18,724 nt of DNA. Source: CAWUIO01 sp963922455 (GTDB lineage Bacteria > Bacteroidota > Bacteroidia > Cytophagales > Microscillaceae). Numbering within the stretch: position 1 is the stretch's first letter; every line of letters begins with the position of its first letter. Location: positions 1 to 18,724 of the forward strand of contig CAWUIO010000121.1 in NCBI GenBank assembly GCA_963922455.1, in the 5' to 3' direction. This document shows positions 6,373 to 14,306 of the stretch, piece by piece. The position numbers were made by a program, and so were the translations under genes. The notes under the pieces were generated by a model. It did not search any database. It saw nothing but the letters and a program-made list of their open reading frames with translations, and had not been told where the DNA came from.

Positions 6373-8481
6373 ATGCAAAGTTTTAGAACTGAACTGGAAG
6401 ACCCTATCGTAACGCAAGACATCATTGAGCTGGAAAAAAAGATCCGGCTTTTTCACGAAGGTCAGCTCGACGAGGAGAAGTTTCGTAGCCTACGCCTGGC
6501 CCGGGGTATCTATGGCCAGCGTCAACCCGGAGTACAAATGATCCGGATAAAAATTCCTTACGGAAAATTAAGTACGCGCCAGTTGATTCGGATTGCGGAT
6601 CTTTCGGATGAGTATGCCAGCTCGACACTCCATGCGACCACCCGTCAAGACATTCAAATCCATTATGTGAGCCTGGATAAAACCCCAGAATTATGGGCCA
6701 AGTTGGAGCAAGACCAGATTACTTTGCGGGAAGCCTGTGGGAATACCGTGCGGAATATTACGGCATCTCCCATTGCCGGGATTGACCCCAAGGAGCCCTT
6801 TGATGTTTCTCCCTACGCGCAAAGAATGTTTGAATATTTCCTACGCAATCCCGTTTGCCAAGAGATGGGGAGAAAGTTTAAAATTTCCTTTTCTTCCAAT
6901 GAAGATGACAGTGCCTTTTCATTCATTCACGACTTGGGTTTTATCCCGAAACTAGTCCAGGAAAATGGTCAAGCCCACCGGGGATTTAAAGTTTTATTGG
7001 GAGGAGGCTTAGGGGCCCAGCCTATGTACGCCCAGGTTGCGCATGAGTTTTTACCCGAAAATCAATTGATACCTTTTACGGAGGCAGTCTTGCGAGTATT
7101 TGACCGATATGGAGAAAGAGCCCGTAGGCACAAAGCCCGCATGAAATATTTAGTAAAAGACATCGGCCTGGAAGCCTTACTAGCCCTGGTAGAAGAGGAA
7201 CGGACAGCTCTTCCCAAGCCTCAATGGAAGATTGAAACGGATACCTTTGCCCAAGCTGAGCCTCTTGCAGCCGGCGTACAATACCCAGAGGTATCGATAA
7301 GCGATGAAACAAAATACCAGCGTTGGCTTCATAGCAATGTGTTTGAGCAAAAACAAGATGCTTTCCGAGGCGTTTATCTCAAATTACCCTTGGGTAACTT
7401 AACTTCCGAGCAAGCCCGTGAATTAGCTACCATCGTAAAACTACACGCCGCCGATGAATTACGGGTGACCGTCAATCAAGGGTATCTCCTAAAGTTTGTT
7501 CGCCCTGAGGCTTTACCCTCTCTTTTTTATCACTTAGACCGCTTAGGTTTTGCCGAGCCCGGTTTTGACAGTACCGCCGATGTTACCGCTTGCCCCGGAA
7601 CGGATACTTGTAATCTAGGCATATCCAGTAGTACGGGGATTGCCCAGGAGCTTGAGCGCGTAATTCGCGAAGAATACCCCGACTTGATTTATAATCACGA
7701 TATAAAAATCAAAATCAGTGGCTGCCCTAATTCTTGCGGACAGCATGGTTTGGCAGCTATTGGCTTCCACGGGAGCTCCATAAAAAAAGGGAAGTTGGTC
7801 TTACCGGCTTTGCAAGTGCTCTTGGGAGGGATGGTTTTGCAAGATGGGGCCGGGCGTTTTGCCGAAAGGGTTATTAAGCTACCCAGCAAAAGAGGGCCTC
7901 AAGCTTTGCGAGTACTTTTAGAAGATTATGAAAGCCACGCGAATACCGGAGAGTATTTCGGGGAGTATTTTGAGCGTCAAGGTAAAATGTATTTTTATCA
8001 CGTATTGAAACCGCTGGCCAACTTAGATACCCTAGAAGATCAAGATTACCAAGATTGGGGACAGGCTGATCCATTTCAAGTCCAGACGGCTGTTGGCGAA
8101 TGTGCGGGGGTGATTATTGACTTGGTAGCTACCTTACTGTACGAAGCCGAAGAAAAATGGGGATGGGCCCAGGAAGCATGGAATCAAGAGAAATGGGCCG
8201 ATGCTATTTATCACGCTCACAATGCCTTTATATCGGGGGCGAAGGCCCTTTTACTTGGGGAGGATGTGAAAACCAATACCCAAATCAGTGTTTTGCGCGA
8301 ATTTGATCAACATTTTGCTGGTTCGGAGATACTCCTCCCCGGTCAAAGCCTGAAAGACTTTGTGCTTAGAATCAATAAAAACAGCCCCAGTCCTGAATTT
8401 GCCCAGCTTTATCTCGAAGACGCCCGGGGGTTTTTAGATTCTGTGAAAAATTATCGCAACCAAGCACTCAAAACTGCCTAA
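6373..8481 (+). CDS. Assimilatory sulfite reductase hemoprotein with C-terminal HEPN-like domain
   Basis: Predicted siroheme/[4Fe-4S] enzyme reducing sulfite to sulfide (702 residues). Two pseudo-symmetric NiR/SiR halves are visible: ferredoxin-like repeats near residues 50-115 (YASSTLHATTRQDIQIHYV) and 310-385 (DELRVTVNQGYLLKFV). The cluster-binding cysteines follow CPGTDTC (C407, C413) and GCPNSCG (C451, C455). Residues from about 575 onward are an extra alpha-helical domain with the ...DAIYHAHNAFISGAKALLL... pattern of HEPN-like domains; the ordinary enzyme ends before this. The family also contains nitrite reductases. The neighbouring APS reductase and siroheme genes make sulfite the likely substrate. 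No CysJ flavoprotein is nearby, so ferredoxin may be the donor. It is first in the operon, behind the cysteine attenuator. Confidence 0.85.
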   Translation: MQSFRTELEDPIVTQDIIELEKKIRLFHEGQLDEEKFRSLRLARGIYGQRQPGVQMIRIKIPYGKLSTRQLIRIADLSDEYASSTLHATTRQDIQIHYVSLDKTPELWAKLEQDQITLREACGNTVRNITASPIAGIDPKEPFDVSPYAQRMFEYFLRNPVCQEMGRKFKISFSSNEDDSAFSFIHDLGFIPKLVQENGQAHRGFKVLLGGGLGAQPMYAQVAHEFLPENQLIPFTEAVLRVFDRYGERARRHKARMKYLVKDIGLEALLALVEEERTALPKPQWKIETDTFAQAEPLAAGVQYPEVSISDETKYQRWLHSNVFEQKQDAFRGVYLKLPLGNLTSEQARELATIVKLHAADELRVTVNQGYLLKFVRPEALPSLFYHLDRLGFAEPGFDSTADVTACPGTDTCNLGISSSTGIAQELERVIREEYPDLIYNHDIKIKISGCPNSCGQHGLAAIGFHGSSIKKGKLVLPALQVLLGGMVLQDGAGRFAERVIKLPSKRGPQALRVLLEDYESHANTGEYFGEYFERQGKMYFYHVLKPLANLDTLEDQDYQDWGQADPFQVQTAVGECAGVIIDLVATLLYEAEEKWGWAQEAWNQEKWADAIYHAHNAFISGAKALLLGEDVKTNTQISVLREFDQHFAGSEILLPGQSLKDFVLRINKNSPSPEFAQLYLEDARGFLDSVKNYRNQALKTA

Positions 8482-8485
8482 ACCC

Positions 8486-9310
8486 ATGCAAATCCCCTTT
8501 ACCCAATCGCCCATACCCCAGCCCCGGCTTAGTTTGGTTGGCGCTGGCCCCGGAGATCCCGAACTGATCACCCTAAAAGGGGTTCGGGCGCTGGAAGCAG
8601 CTGATGCTGTACTTTACGATGCTTTGGCCGCTCCTGAATTACTGGAATATGTGCCGAAATATGCCCCCCAAGTCTATGTTGGTAAACGGGCTGGGCAGCA
8701 TTCCAAAAGCCAGTCTCAAATCAATGAACTCCTGGTGGAGCACGCTTTTTTATACGGACATGTAGTGAGGCTTAAAGGAGGAGACCCGCTCATTTTCGGG
8801 CGGGCCCAGGAAGAGATATCTTATGCGCAGGGCTTTGGGATACCCGTATCGGTGGTCCCCGGAATCAGTAGTGCCACCAGTTTGACGGCTCTGCAACAAG
8901 TTCCCCTTACCCAAAGAGGCCTAAGCCAAGGTTTTTGGGTCTTGACAGCTACCACAGAAGCCCAGGAACTTAATCAGGACCTCCAATTAGCCACACAGTC
9001 ATCGGCTACTCTCGTCATCTTAATGGGCGTGCGTAAGCTCCTTGAGATCACCCAGATGCTCCAAGATCTGGGTAAGGAGTCACTTCCGGTGGCGATAATC
9101 CAAAATGGCTCCCGACCCGACGAAAAAAGTGTCCTAGGCCGCGTATCGGATATTTACCGAAGAGCCCAAGACCAAAAAGTGTCGAGCCCGGCCATTATCG
9201 TAATTGGGGAGGTATTGCAAAACCACCCACTTTGGCCCTTGTATTTGAATCAAGTGGAAACACGCATCCCGCTGAACAAGCTTATGAACCCCCATAAACT
9301 TGCCATATGA
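8486..9310 (+). CDS. cobA: Uroporphyrinogen-III C-methyltransferase (SUMT)
   Basis: Uses SAM to methylate uroporphyrinogen III twice, giving precorrin-2, the first committed step to siroheme. The 274 residues match a stand-alone SUMT. Motifs are VGAGPGDPE (18-26), VRLKGGDPLIFGRAQEE (94-110) and VVPGISSATS (123-132), with the late MG and VAIIQNGSRPDE region. It starts four bases after the sulfite reductase stop and overlaps the next gene by four bases, so the siroheme branch is cotranscribed with the enzyme that needs siroheme. It corresponds to the C-terminal half of enterobacterial CysG, encoded separately here. Confidence 0.93.
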   Translation: MQIPFTQSPIPQPRLSLVGAGPGDPELITLKGVRALEAADAVLYDALAAPELLEYVPKYAPQVYVGKRAGQHSKSQSQINELLVEHAFLYGHVVRLKGGDPLIFGRAQEEISYAQGFGIPVSVVPGISSATSLTALQQVPLTQRGLSQGFWVLTATTEAQELNQDLQLATQSSATLVILMGVRKLLEITQMLQDLGKESLPVAIIQNGSRPDEKSVLGRVSDIYRRAQDQKVSSPAIIVIGEVLQNHPLWPLYLNQVETRIPLNKLMNPHKLAI

Positions 9311-9882
9311 ATACGCTTTTCCCCATATTTATCAAGCTGGATCAAATTCAAACCCTGGTTGTTGGAGGGGGGAATGTGGGCATCGAAAAACTCGAGGCCT
9401 TACTTCGAAATAGCCCCCAAGCCAACATTAGCCTTGTAGCCGATCTAGTACGGGAAGAAATCTACGAGCTACAAAAAAAGTACCCCCAAGTGGTGATCTA
9501 CCCTCGAAAATTTGATTGGGCCGACCTGGAAGGCAAAGATCTCGTGATTTTAGCAACCGACCAGCCCGAATTACACCAAGAAATCAAGGAAAAAACCCGG
9601 GAGATGGGCATCTTGACCAATGTGGCCGATACCCCAAACTTATGTGATTTTTACCTCGGTTCGGTTGTACAAAAGGGAGACTTAAAGATTGCCATTTCGA
9701 CCAATGGCAAATCGCCCACTTTTGCCAAGCGCTTCCGAGGATATTTAGAGGAAACCTTGAGTGAAGATATACAAGAACTACTCGATAATTTACAAAAAAT
9801 CCGGGGGCAACTCGGGGGAGACTTTAAGCATAAGGTTGAGACTTTGAATGCTTTGACGGCCAGTCTCTTAAAAGACCAATAA
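9307..9882 (+). CDS. Precorrin-2 dehydrogenase / sirohydrochlorin ferrochelatase
   Basis: Converts precorrin-2 to sirohydrochlorin with NAD+ and probably inserts iron to give siroheme. It corresponds to the N-terminal part of CysG and to yeast Met8p. The 191 residues carry the NAD-binding GGGNVG (20-25), TNVADTPNLCDFYLGS (104-119, with D108 at the position of the catalytic aspartate of the family) and the IAISTNGKSPTFAKR segment (129-142). Its ATG overlaps the cobA stop (ATGA). The protein is slightly shorter than many homologues because the methyltransferase half is the separate gene before it. It is often annotated as bifunctional; the ferrochelatase part is family knowledge, not seen here. 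Confidence 0.9.
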   Translation: MNTLFPIFIKLDQIQTLVVGGGNVGIEKLEALLRNSPQANISLVADLVREEIYELQKKYPQVVIYPRKFDWADLEGKDLVILATDQPELHQEIKEKTREMGILTNVADTPNLCDFYLGSVVQKGDLKIAISTNGKSPTFAKRFRGYLEETLSEDIQELLDNLQKIRGQLGGDFKHKVETLNALTASLLKDQ

Positions 9883-9911
9883 TTTAAAAGAATACGAAGG
9901 AATCTGAGACC

Positions 9912-10622
9912 ATGTCTACTTTTAATCTTGCGAGCGTGAAAATTGAAGGAAAAATTAAATCTCCGGCCCAAGTGGTGAAGCAATTGAAAGCCTTGGCGGA
10001 GGTTTATCCCGGCGAAATTGTGTATTCCACCAGTTTTGGATTAGAAGCCCAGGTGATCACCCACTTGATTTTTAGCCACGATATTCCGATTGAGGTCTTC
10101 ACCGTGGATACAGGGCGCCTCTTTGCGGAGACCATTCAACTGAAGGAGCAAATCGAGGAGCGCTATCAAAAAGAGATAGTTGTCTACAAGCCAGAAGTGG
10201 CCGAAGTAGAGGATTTACTCCATCGCAAAGGGGCGTATAGCTTCTATGAGTCGGTTCAAAACCGGGAGGAATGCTGTGACATTCGCAAATTACACCCGCT
10301 TAAAAAGGCCCTAGCCGGTAAAGCTTGCTGGATTACGGGCATTCGGGCCGACCAGTCGCGTTTCCGCTCTAAGATGAAGCAATGGGACTGGAATGATAAG
10401 TACCAACTTCACAAATTTTTGCCCCTTTTCCACTGGACGGAAGCCGATGTTCAGGACTTTGTGGCTGAGCATAATTTGCCTTACAATGCCTTACATGAGC
10501 GGGGCTACCCCAGCATTGGCTGTGAGCCCTGTACCCGGGCCGTCCGTCCGGGGGATGATCCCCGTTCGGGACGTTGGTGGTGGGAGCATTCGTTTACGAA
10601 GGAGTGTGGGATGCATAAGTAA
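9912..10622 (+). CDS. cysH: Adenylylsulfate (APS) reductase, CysH family, iron-sulfur type
   Basis: Reduces activated sulfate to sulfite with thioredoxin as reductant (236 residues). Seen: the nucleotide-binding STSFGLEAQV near 37-46, FTVDTGRL, the paired cysteines C121-C122 in EECCDIRK, C204 and C207 in GCEPC, and the catalytic Cys in the C-terminal ECGMHK (C232). The CC...CxxC set binds a [4Fe-4S] cluster and marks APS-using enzymes, as opposed to enterobacterial PAPS reductases, which lack these four cysteines. A PAPS activity cannot be excluded from sequence alone. It is the last gene of the sulfur operon, 29 bp after the previous stop. ATP sulfurylase is not in this window. A dispersed repeat copy begins about 20 bp after the stop. 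Confidence 0.92.
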   Translation: MSTFNLASVKIEGKIKSPAQVVKQLKALAEVYPGEIVYSTSFGLEAQVITHLIFSHDIPIEVFTVDTGRLFAETIQLKEQIEERYQKEIVVYKPEVAEVEDLLHRKGAYSFYESVQNREECCDIRKLHPLKKALAGKACWITGIRADQSRFRSKMKQWDWNDKYQLHKFLPLFHWTEADVQDFVAEHNLPYNALHERGYPSIGCEPCTRAVRPGDDPRSGRWWWEHSFTKECGMHK

Positions 10623-10642
10623 GGAGGGAGGTCAAGAATACA

Positions 10643-10780
10643 AGGGGCTTTCCCGCGCGATGTACATCTGTTAACCTTAAAAGGTATGTGCCTGCGCGGG
10701 TCGGGCTGTTGGGCTACGCCGCGAGCCAGCCAACCCACAACCCACAGCGGTCTCGCCCCTTCGGGCTTCCATCCCTAAGC
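10643..10780 (+). repeat. Dispersed 3'-end structured repeat, copy 2
   Basis: Lies 20 bp downstream of cysH in its sense orientation. It has GGGGCTTTCCC (10644-10654), stem CCCGCGC (10652-10658) with GCGCGGG (10694-10700) plus a closing G-U pair, and a variable loop that itself holds ACCTT/AAGGT (10674-10685). The shared GGTCGGGCTGTTGGGCTACG block follows. The distal half diverges from the other copies. It ends in TCCATCCCTAAGC (10768-10780), the exact reverse complement of the outer edge of copy 3 (13009-13021). Confidence 0.75.
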
Positions 10781-11130
10781 CAACCTCCTTTTTTACCATC
10801 TATTACCTTAAACTCTTTTTAGGGATTTTCGGCCACAACCATTCTTCATGTAACCCACTTCCTTCCGTTCCTAAAATGTTATTAGGTTTAGGTATATATA
10901 ATTTTGCTAAGATATATTGTGTGTTTTTTTGGCATCATTAAGACAAATACTCATTATATTAGCAATCAGGAAGACGTTTCATTGATTCATCGTTTAATTT
11001 AATTGAATGGATAATCACAAAGAGCATAACTTAGGGTAAAGAAGACTAAACTTTTTTTCAAAAAGTAAAATTAGTTCTTGATTGAAAATTACTGTTACTA
11101 TAATAAAAGCTTTCTATTGAACTTATTAAA
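10781..11130. other. AT-rich non-coding stretch at the left edge of the accessory module
   Basis: This 350-bp gap before the DUF488 gene holds no convincing gene. Base composition drops sharply after about 10860. It contains a TAATTTTG element (10899-10906, listed separately) and a small AT hairpin ACTTTTT/AAAAAGT (11050-11066). No integrase, tRNA or attachment core is seen. Confidence 0.6.
10899..10906 (+). promoter_or_regulatory. Possible TAnnTTTG promoter element of the accessory module
   Basis: TAATTTTG matches the Bacteroidota -7 consensus TAnnTTTG exactly. No clear -33 TTG sits about 19 bp upstream, and the start codon is 225 bp away. The match may therefore be chance in AT-rich DNA, or it may drive a long leader. 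Confidence 0.3.
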
Positions 11131-12012
11131 ATGTATTACCGCAGAAAAATTCTTCTATCATTGGGACAACTCTGCAATGGGAAAATTGAAAAATTAAAGT
11201 TTCTTAAATTACTTTTTCTGTATTGCCAGAGAAAAAGTATTGCTGAATATGATTTTATCCCTTATAAATTTGGATGCTATTCGTATACAGTAAATGCTGA
11301 CCTTAACACTTTAGCGAAAAAAGAGCATATTGATTATGGTGAAAGTCATTTGATTGTTTCCGATAAAACAAACTATTTATCCCAAATAAAACCAAATGAT
11401 AAAAAACTTCTTATAGAAACTGTTAGAACTTACGGTTCTATGAGCACCGACTCTATCATCAGGCATACATATATAAATTTCCCATTCTATGCCACTAAAA
11501 GTACAATCGCCAAAAAAATTCTATCCGATGAACAATATTCTATTGTAATAGACTCTTTGCCAAAAACACAAGAAGTATGTCTGTTTACTATAGGTTATGA
11601 AGGTATTTCACTTGAAAAATATCTTAACAAGTTAATCTCGAACAACATAAGTCTACTACTTGATGTAAGAAAAAACCCATTTAGTCATAAATTTGGCTTC
11701 AGCAAAGGGTCACTAAAAAAGTATTGTGAAAGTATTAATGTTAGCTACACACACTTACCTGAACTTGGTATCCATTCAAATAAAAGACAGTCCTTAGAAA
11801 CACAAGGTGATTACGATCTTCTTTTTGAAGAATACAGAAAGACTACACTTAAATCTAGCATTGAAACCCAAACTAAAATTATTGAAAGCGTGTACAAGTA
11901 CAAACGAGTAGCTTTGACTTGTTTTGAGTCTAATGTACACCAATGCCACAGGTTTCATCTTGCAAATTCATTAAAAAAAATTGACAAACAACTATTCCTG
12001 AATCACGTGTAA
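11131..12012 (+). CDS. DUF488-domain protein with Panacea-like N-terminal domain
   Basis: A 293-residue protein of unknown function. Residues about 1-130 resemble the Panacea (DUF4065/SocA-like) domain of many toxin-antitoxin proteins: KLKFLKLLFLYCQ, then YDFIPYKFGCYSY and a helical segment with IIRHTYINFPFY. Residues about 150-293 are a DUF488 domain, shown by FTIGYEGIS (152-160), LLDVRKNPFSHKFGFSK (176-192), YTHLPELGI and LTCFESNVHQCHR (262-274), with the conserved C264, C272, H273 and R274. The gene is far richer in A and T than the sulfur operon (about 35% GC in the first 60 bases, against about 52% in a cysH stretch), which suggests transfer. Its stop is one base before the next start, so the two genes form a unit. 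I do not assign a biochemical function. Confidence 0.75.
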   Translation: MYYRRKILLSLGQLCNGKIEKLKFLKLLFLYCQRKSIAEYDFIPYKFGCYSYTVNADLNTLAKKEHIDYGESHLIVSDKTNYLSQIKPNDKKLLIETVRTYGSMSTDSIIRHTYINFPFYATKSTIAKKILSDEQYSIVIDSLPKTQEVCLFTIGYEGISLEKYLNKLISNNISLLLDVRKNPFSHKFGFSKGSLKKYCESINVSYTHLPELGIHSNKRQSLETQGDYDLLFEEYRKTTLKSSIETQTKIIESVYKYKRVALTCFESNVHQCHRFHLANSLKKIDKQLFLNHV

Positions 12013-12013
12013 G

Positions 12014-12835
12014 ATGCCAAAAATCAAACTCTTAGTTACAGTAAAAACTTACCCAACTATTTCTGGCAAATATGATGAACTAGTTTGTACAGCTGGATTT
12101 ACCGAGGATGGAAAATGGATACGGATTTATCCAATACCTTTCCGCAAAAAGGCATACGATGAGCAATTTAAAAAATACGATTGGATTGAAATAGATTTAG
12201 TAAAAAACAAAAGAGATATTAGGCCAGAAAGTTACCGTCCTCGTTCATTAGACGATGAAATATCTACAAAAGGTCATATTGGCACCACAGATAATTGGGC
12301 AAAAAGAAAAGAGATCGTATTGAGTAAAGTATACTATAATTTATCCCAATTAATTGGTGAAGCTAAAAACAAAAAAATCTGTACCTCACTTGCCGTGTTC
12401 AAACCTACAATAATAAAAAAATTTTTAGCGCAAGAAGTTGAACGTACTTGGGACAAGGAAAAAATAAAAAAACTCTTGGCTCAAAGAGATCAGGGAAACT
12501 TATTTGAACATCCTGAGAACCCTTTTAAGGTTGTAAATAAACTTCCTTATAAGTTTAAGTATCTTTTTGAGGATGAAACAGGGCAAGAAAGTAATATGAT
12601 GATTGAGGATTGGGAGATAGGAGCTTTATACTGGAATATGCTAAAAAAACATGAAGGAAATGAACACAAAGCAGTAGCTGATGTTAAAAAAAAGTACTTT
12701 GATGACTTCGTTAAAACAAAAGACTTGTATTTTTTTTTGGGAACATCACATTCATATCATTTCAGATCACCGAATCCTTTTATGATCATAGGAACATTTC
12801 ACCCAAAAATAGATATGCAATACAAGTTATTTTAG
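12014..12835 (+). CDS. Conserved protein of unknown function, partner of the DUF488 gene
   Basis: A 273-residue, lysine-rich, AT-rich gene with no signal peptide or membrane segment. The N-terminus has a beta-rich pattern (KLLVTVKTYP, then ELVCTAGFTEDGKWIRIYPIPFR, residues 22-44). The C-terminus has a similar strand-rich pattern (LYFFLGTSHSYHF, then PFMIIGTFHPK). Between them lies a charged helical part. This could be a pair of OB-like beta-barrels, and I recall uncharacterised proteins of this type lying next to DUF488 genes, but I could not verify either point. No catalytic motif is evident. Tight coupling to the upstream gene implies a joint function, possibly nucleic-acid related or defensive. 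Confidence 0.65.
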   Translation: MPKIKLLVTVKTYPTISGKYDELVCTAGFTEDGKWIRIYPIPFRKKAYDEQFKKYDWIEIDLVKNKRDIRPESYRPRSLDDEISTKGHIGTTDNWAKRKEIVLSKVYYNLSQLIGEAKNKKICTSLAVFKPTIIKKFLAQEVERTWDKEKIKKLLAQRDQGNLFEHPENPFKVVNKLPYKFKYLFEDETGQESNMMIEDWEIGALYWNMLKKHEGNEHKAVADVKKKYFDDFVKTKDLYFFLGTSHSYHFRSPNPFMIIGTFHPKIDMQYKLF

Positions 12836-12954
12836 ACGCAGCGAAACTTGCATGTTTTTTCTAAATGAAATTATTTTTTTGTAAAAAATGCAGCTATAAA
12901 TTCCTCATATTAGTTGGATTATCAAAAAAACATCTTTGTCTTTTGATAGCTTAG
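12836..12954. other. AT-rich 3' region of the accessory module with weak hairpins
   Basis: Non-coding. ATTTTTT (12873-12879) pairs with AAAAAAT (12883-12889), and TATCAAAA (12920-12927) pairs with TTTTGATA (12941-12948). Either could help end transcription of the two-gene unit, but neither has the GC-rich stem of a typical terminator. Confidence 0.4.
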
Positions 12955-13014
12955 CTAATCTTCCTACAGTAATTTTTCACGTAAAAATTACTGTAGGAAG
13001 ATTAGATAGCTTAG
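12945..13014. repeat. Perfect 23-bp palindrome between 10-bp direct repeats
   Basis: Arms 12955-12977 and 12983-13005 are perfect reverse complements around loop CACGT. GATAGCTTAG occurs immediately on the left (12945-12954) and again at 13005-13014, exactly 60 bp apart. The layout resembles a small palindromic insertion with a target duplication. It could also serve as a bidirectional transcription end between the convergent genes, but no T-run follows the stem. Confidence 0.8.
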
Positions 13015-13139
13015 GGATGGAGCCGCCTGTTTGAGCTCGTGTTGGCCCGGCGGGGAAGGGCAGCGAGTAGCGAGAGCCCGACCTGCGCCGGCACCCTAGG
13101 AAGTATTTTGCCTCGTATTGTATGGCGCAGGGAAGCCCC
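13009..13139 (-). repeat. Dispersed 3'-end structured repeat, copy 3
   Basis: Starts 45 bp beyond the stop of the minus-strand T9SS gene and has the same gene-relative orientation as the other copies. It has GGGAAGCCCC (13130-13139, plus strand), the stem CCTGCGCC (13082-13089) / GGCGCAGG (13124-13131) with a 34-nt loop, the shared block at 13064-13083 and GTTTGAGCTCG near its far end. Relative to copy 1 one stem base pair is changed on both sides (C-G to T-A), so pairing is retained. Confidence 0.85.
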
Positions 13140-13184
13140 AAAAATAAGGGCCAGGAATAGGTCCCGGCCCTGGATTTGAGATGC

Positions 13185-14306
13185 TTAGCGGATTTGAACT
13201 CTTTTAGTTTCTTGTTTTCCGTCATATTCCAAGCGTATCACATAGGCGCCGGGTTGCAACAATCCCGTATCAAACTCCATACTATGGCTGCCCGCTTTCT
13301 TTGGGCCTTCTTCCAAAGGTCTCACGAGATTGCCTTGGGCATCCAGCAACTGAATTCGGACAAACGTGTCTTCTTTCAAATCATAATCCAGACGCCTTGC
13401 GCCGGTACTGGGGTTAGGATACAGGTTTTTAAGACGGCCTTTTGCAGACTTGGCACTCAGGTCTTTATTAGGATCTAAGAGCAAAAAGCGCATTTTGTTG
13501 ATGTGCCCGGGTTTCTGCATACGCTTGATGCTGCGGCGAGGGATTTCCTGGGTATTTTCAAAATACTTGAGCAAGATGTTTTGGATGTCTTCCTTCCAGG
13601 TAGCCGACTGAGCTGAGATTTCCTCCCTTAGGGATTCTATTTCCTCCCCGTACTGCTCGAGTACAGGCCTTAAGGTTTCCATTTGGGTTTTGACCTGCTC
13701 CTTGAATTGCTGGCGCTTGGCCTGTTTTTCTTCAGGACTCAAGTCGCTCCCCTCTTCTTTTACTTGGTTTTTGAGGGCTTTCCTTTCGGCTTTCAACTCG
13801 GCCATAGCCAAACGCACTTCTTCTATTTTTTGCTTACTGCTTGCATCAAGACTTGCTTCCAGCTTTTGGCGTTGCCCCAGGATAATGGGGGCAATATTTT
13901 CTCGCTGGTAGGCCCGGATTTCTTGGCCTAGGGCCTTACGCTGTTCTGGCTCGAGAACATCTTTTAGCCTGGGTCCCTTCTGCATTTTACGTGAAGAAAC
14001 CAATTCTTGAAGTTTTTCAAATTGGTCTTCGCTTAGGATGCTGCGCACCACTTCTTCGTGTTGGCTTTTAAGCTTTTGTAAAGCTTCCATTTTCTCTTCT
14101 TGACTCAGGTCTGTATTCTCTTTCAAACTACGGAGCTCTTGGCGATGGGCCTTTCGGGTGGACTTTAACTGTTTTGCTTGATCCTCACTCAATGCCAAGA
14201 GCTCTGACAAGGAGGTTTTTTGGTTTTCTTGAGCCAAGAGGCTGGCGGGGATACCCCCTAAGCTAAGGGTCAATGCCAGATAAACGTTCAAAAATAATTT
14301 TTTCAT
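13185..14306 (-). CDS. Secreted Spy/CpxP-like helical protein with T9SS type A sorting domain
   Basis: A 373-residue exported protein. Residues 1-26 are a signal peptide ending LLAQ. Residues about 33-240 are almost wholly charged and helical, with repeated LSEDQ...KL and LSQEEK...LQKL units (for example 36-45, 62-75, 93-108), reminiscent of the LTxxQ repeats of Spy/CpxP periplasmic proteins. The last 80 residues (294-373) start NLYPNPSTG and carry the beta-strand pattern of a type IX secretion C-terminal sorting domain (RIQLLDAQGNLV, GAYVIRLEYDGKQETKRVQI). The protein should therefore cross the outer membrane and be processed or anchored there. Its function is unknown; a surface chaperone or structural role is a guess from the repeats. 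Confidence 0.8.
   Translation of the reverse strand: MKKLFLNVYLALTLSLGGIPASLLAQENQKTSLSELLALSEDQAKQLKSTRKAHRQELRSLKENTDLSQEEKMEALQKLKSQHEEVVRSILSEDQFEKLQELVSSRKMQKGPRLKDVLEPEQRKALGQEIRAYQRENIAPIILGQRQKLEASLDASSKQKIEEVRLAMAELKAERKALKNQVKEEGSDLSPEEKQAKRQQFKEQVKTQMETLRPVLEQYGEEIESLREEISAQSATWKEDIQNILLKYFENTQEIPRRSIKRMQKPGHINKMRFLLLDPNKDLSAKSAKGRLKNLYPNPSTGARRLDYDLKEDTFVRIQLLDAQGNLVRPLEEGPKKAGSHSMEFDTGLLQPGAYVIRLEYDGKQETKRVQIR

Noticed and set aside
10781..13008. Insertion sequence or phage origin for the AT-rich module
   Set aside because: No transposase, integrase or phage gene, and no tRNA attachment site, is present; only repeats and composition hint at transfer.
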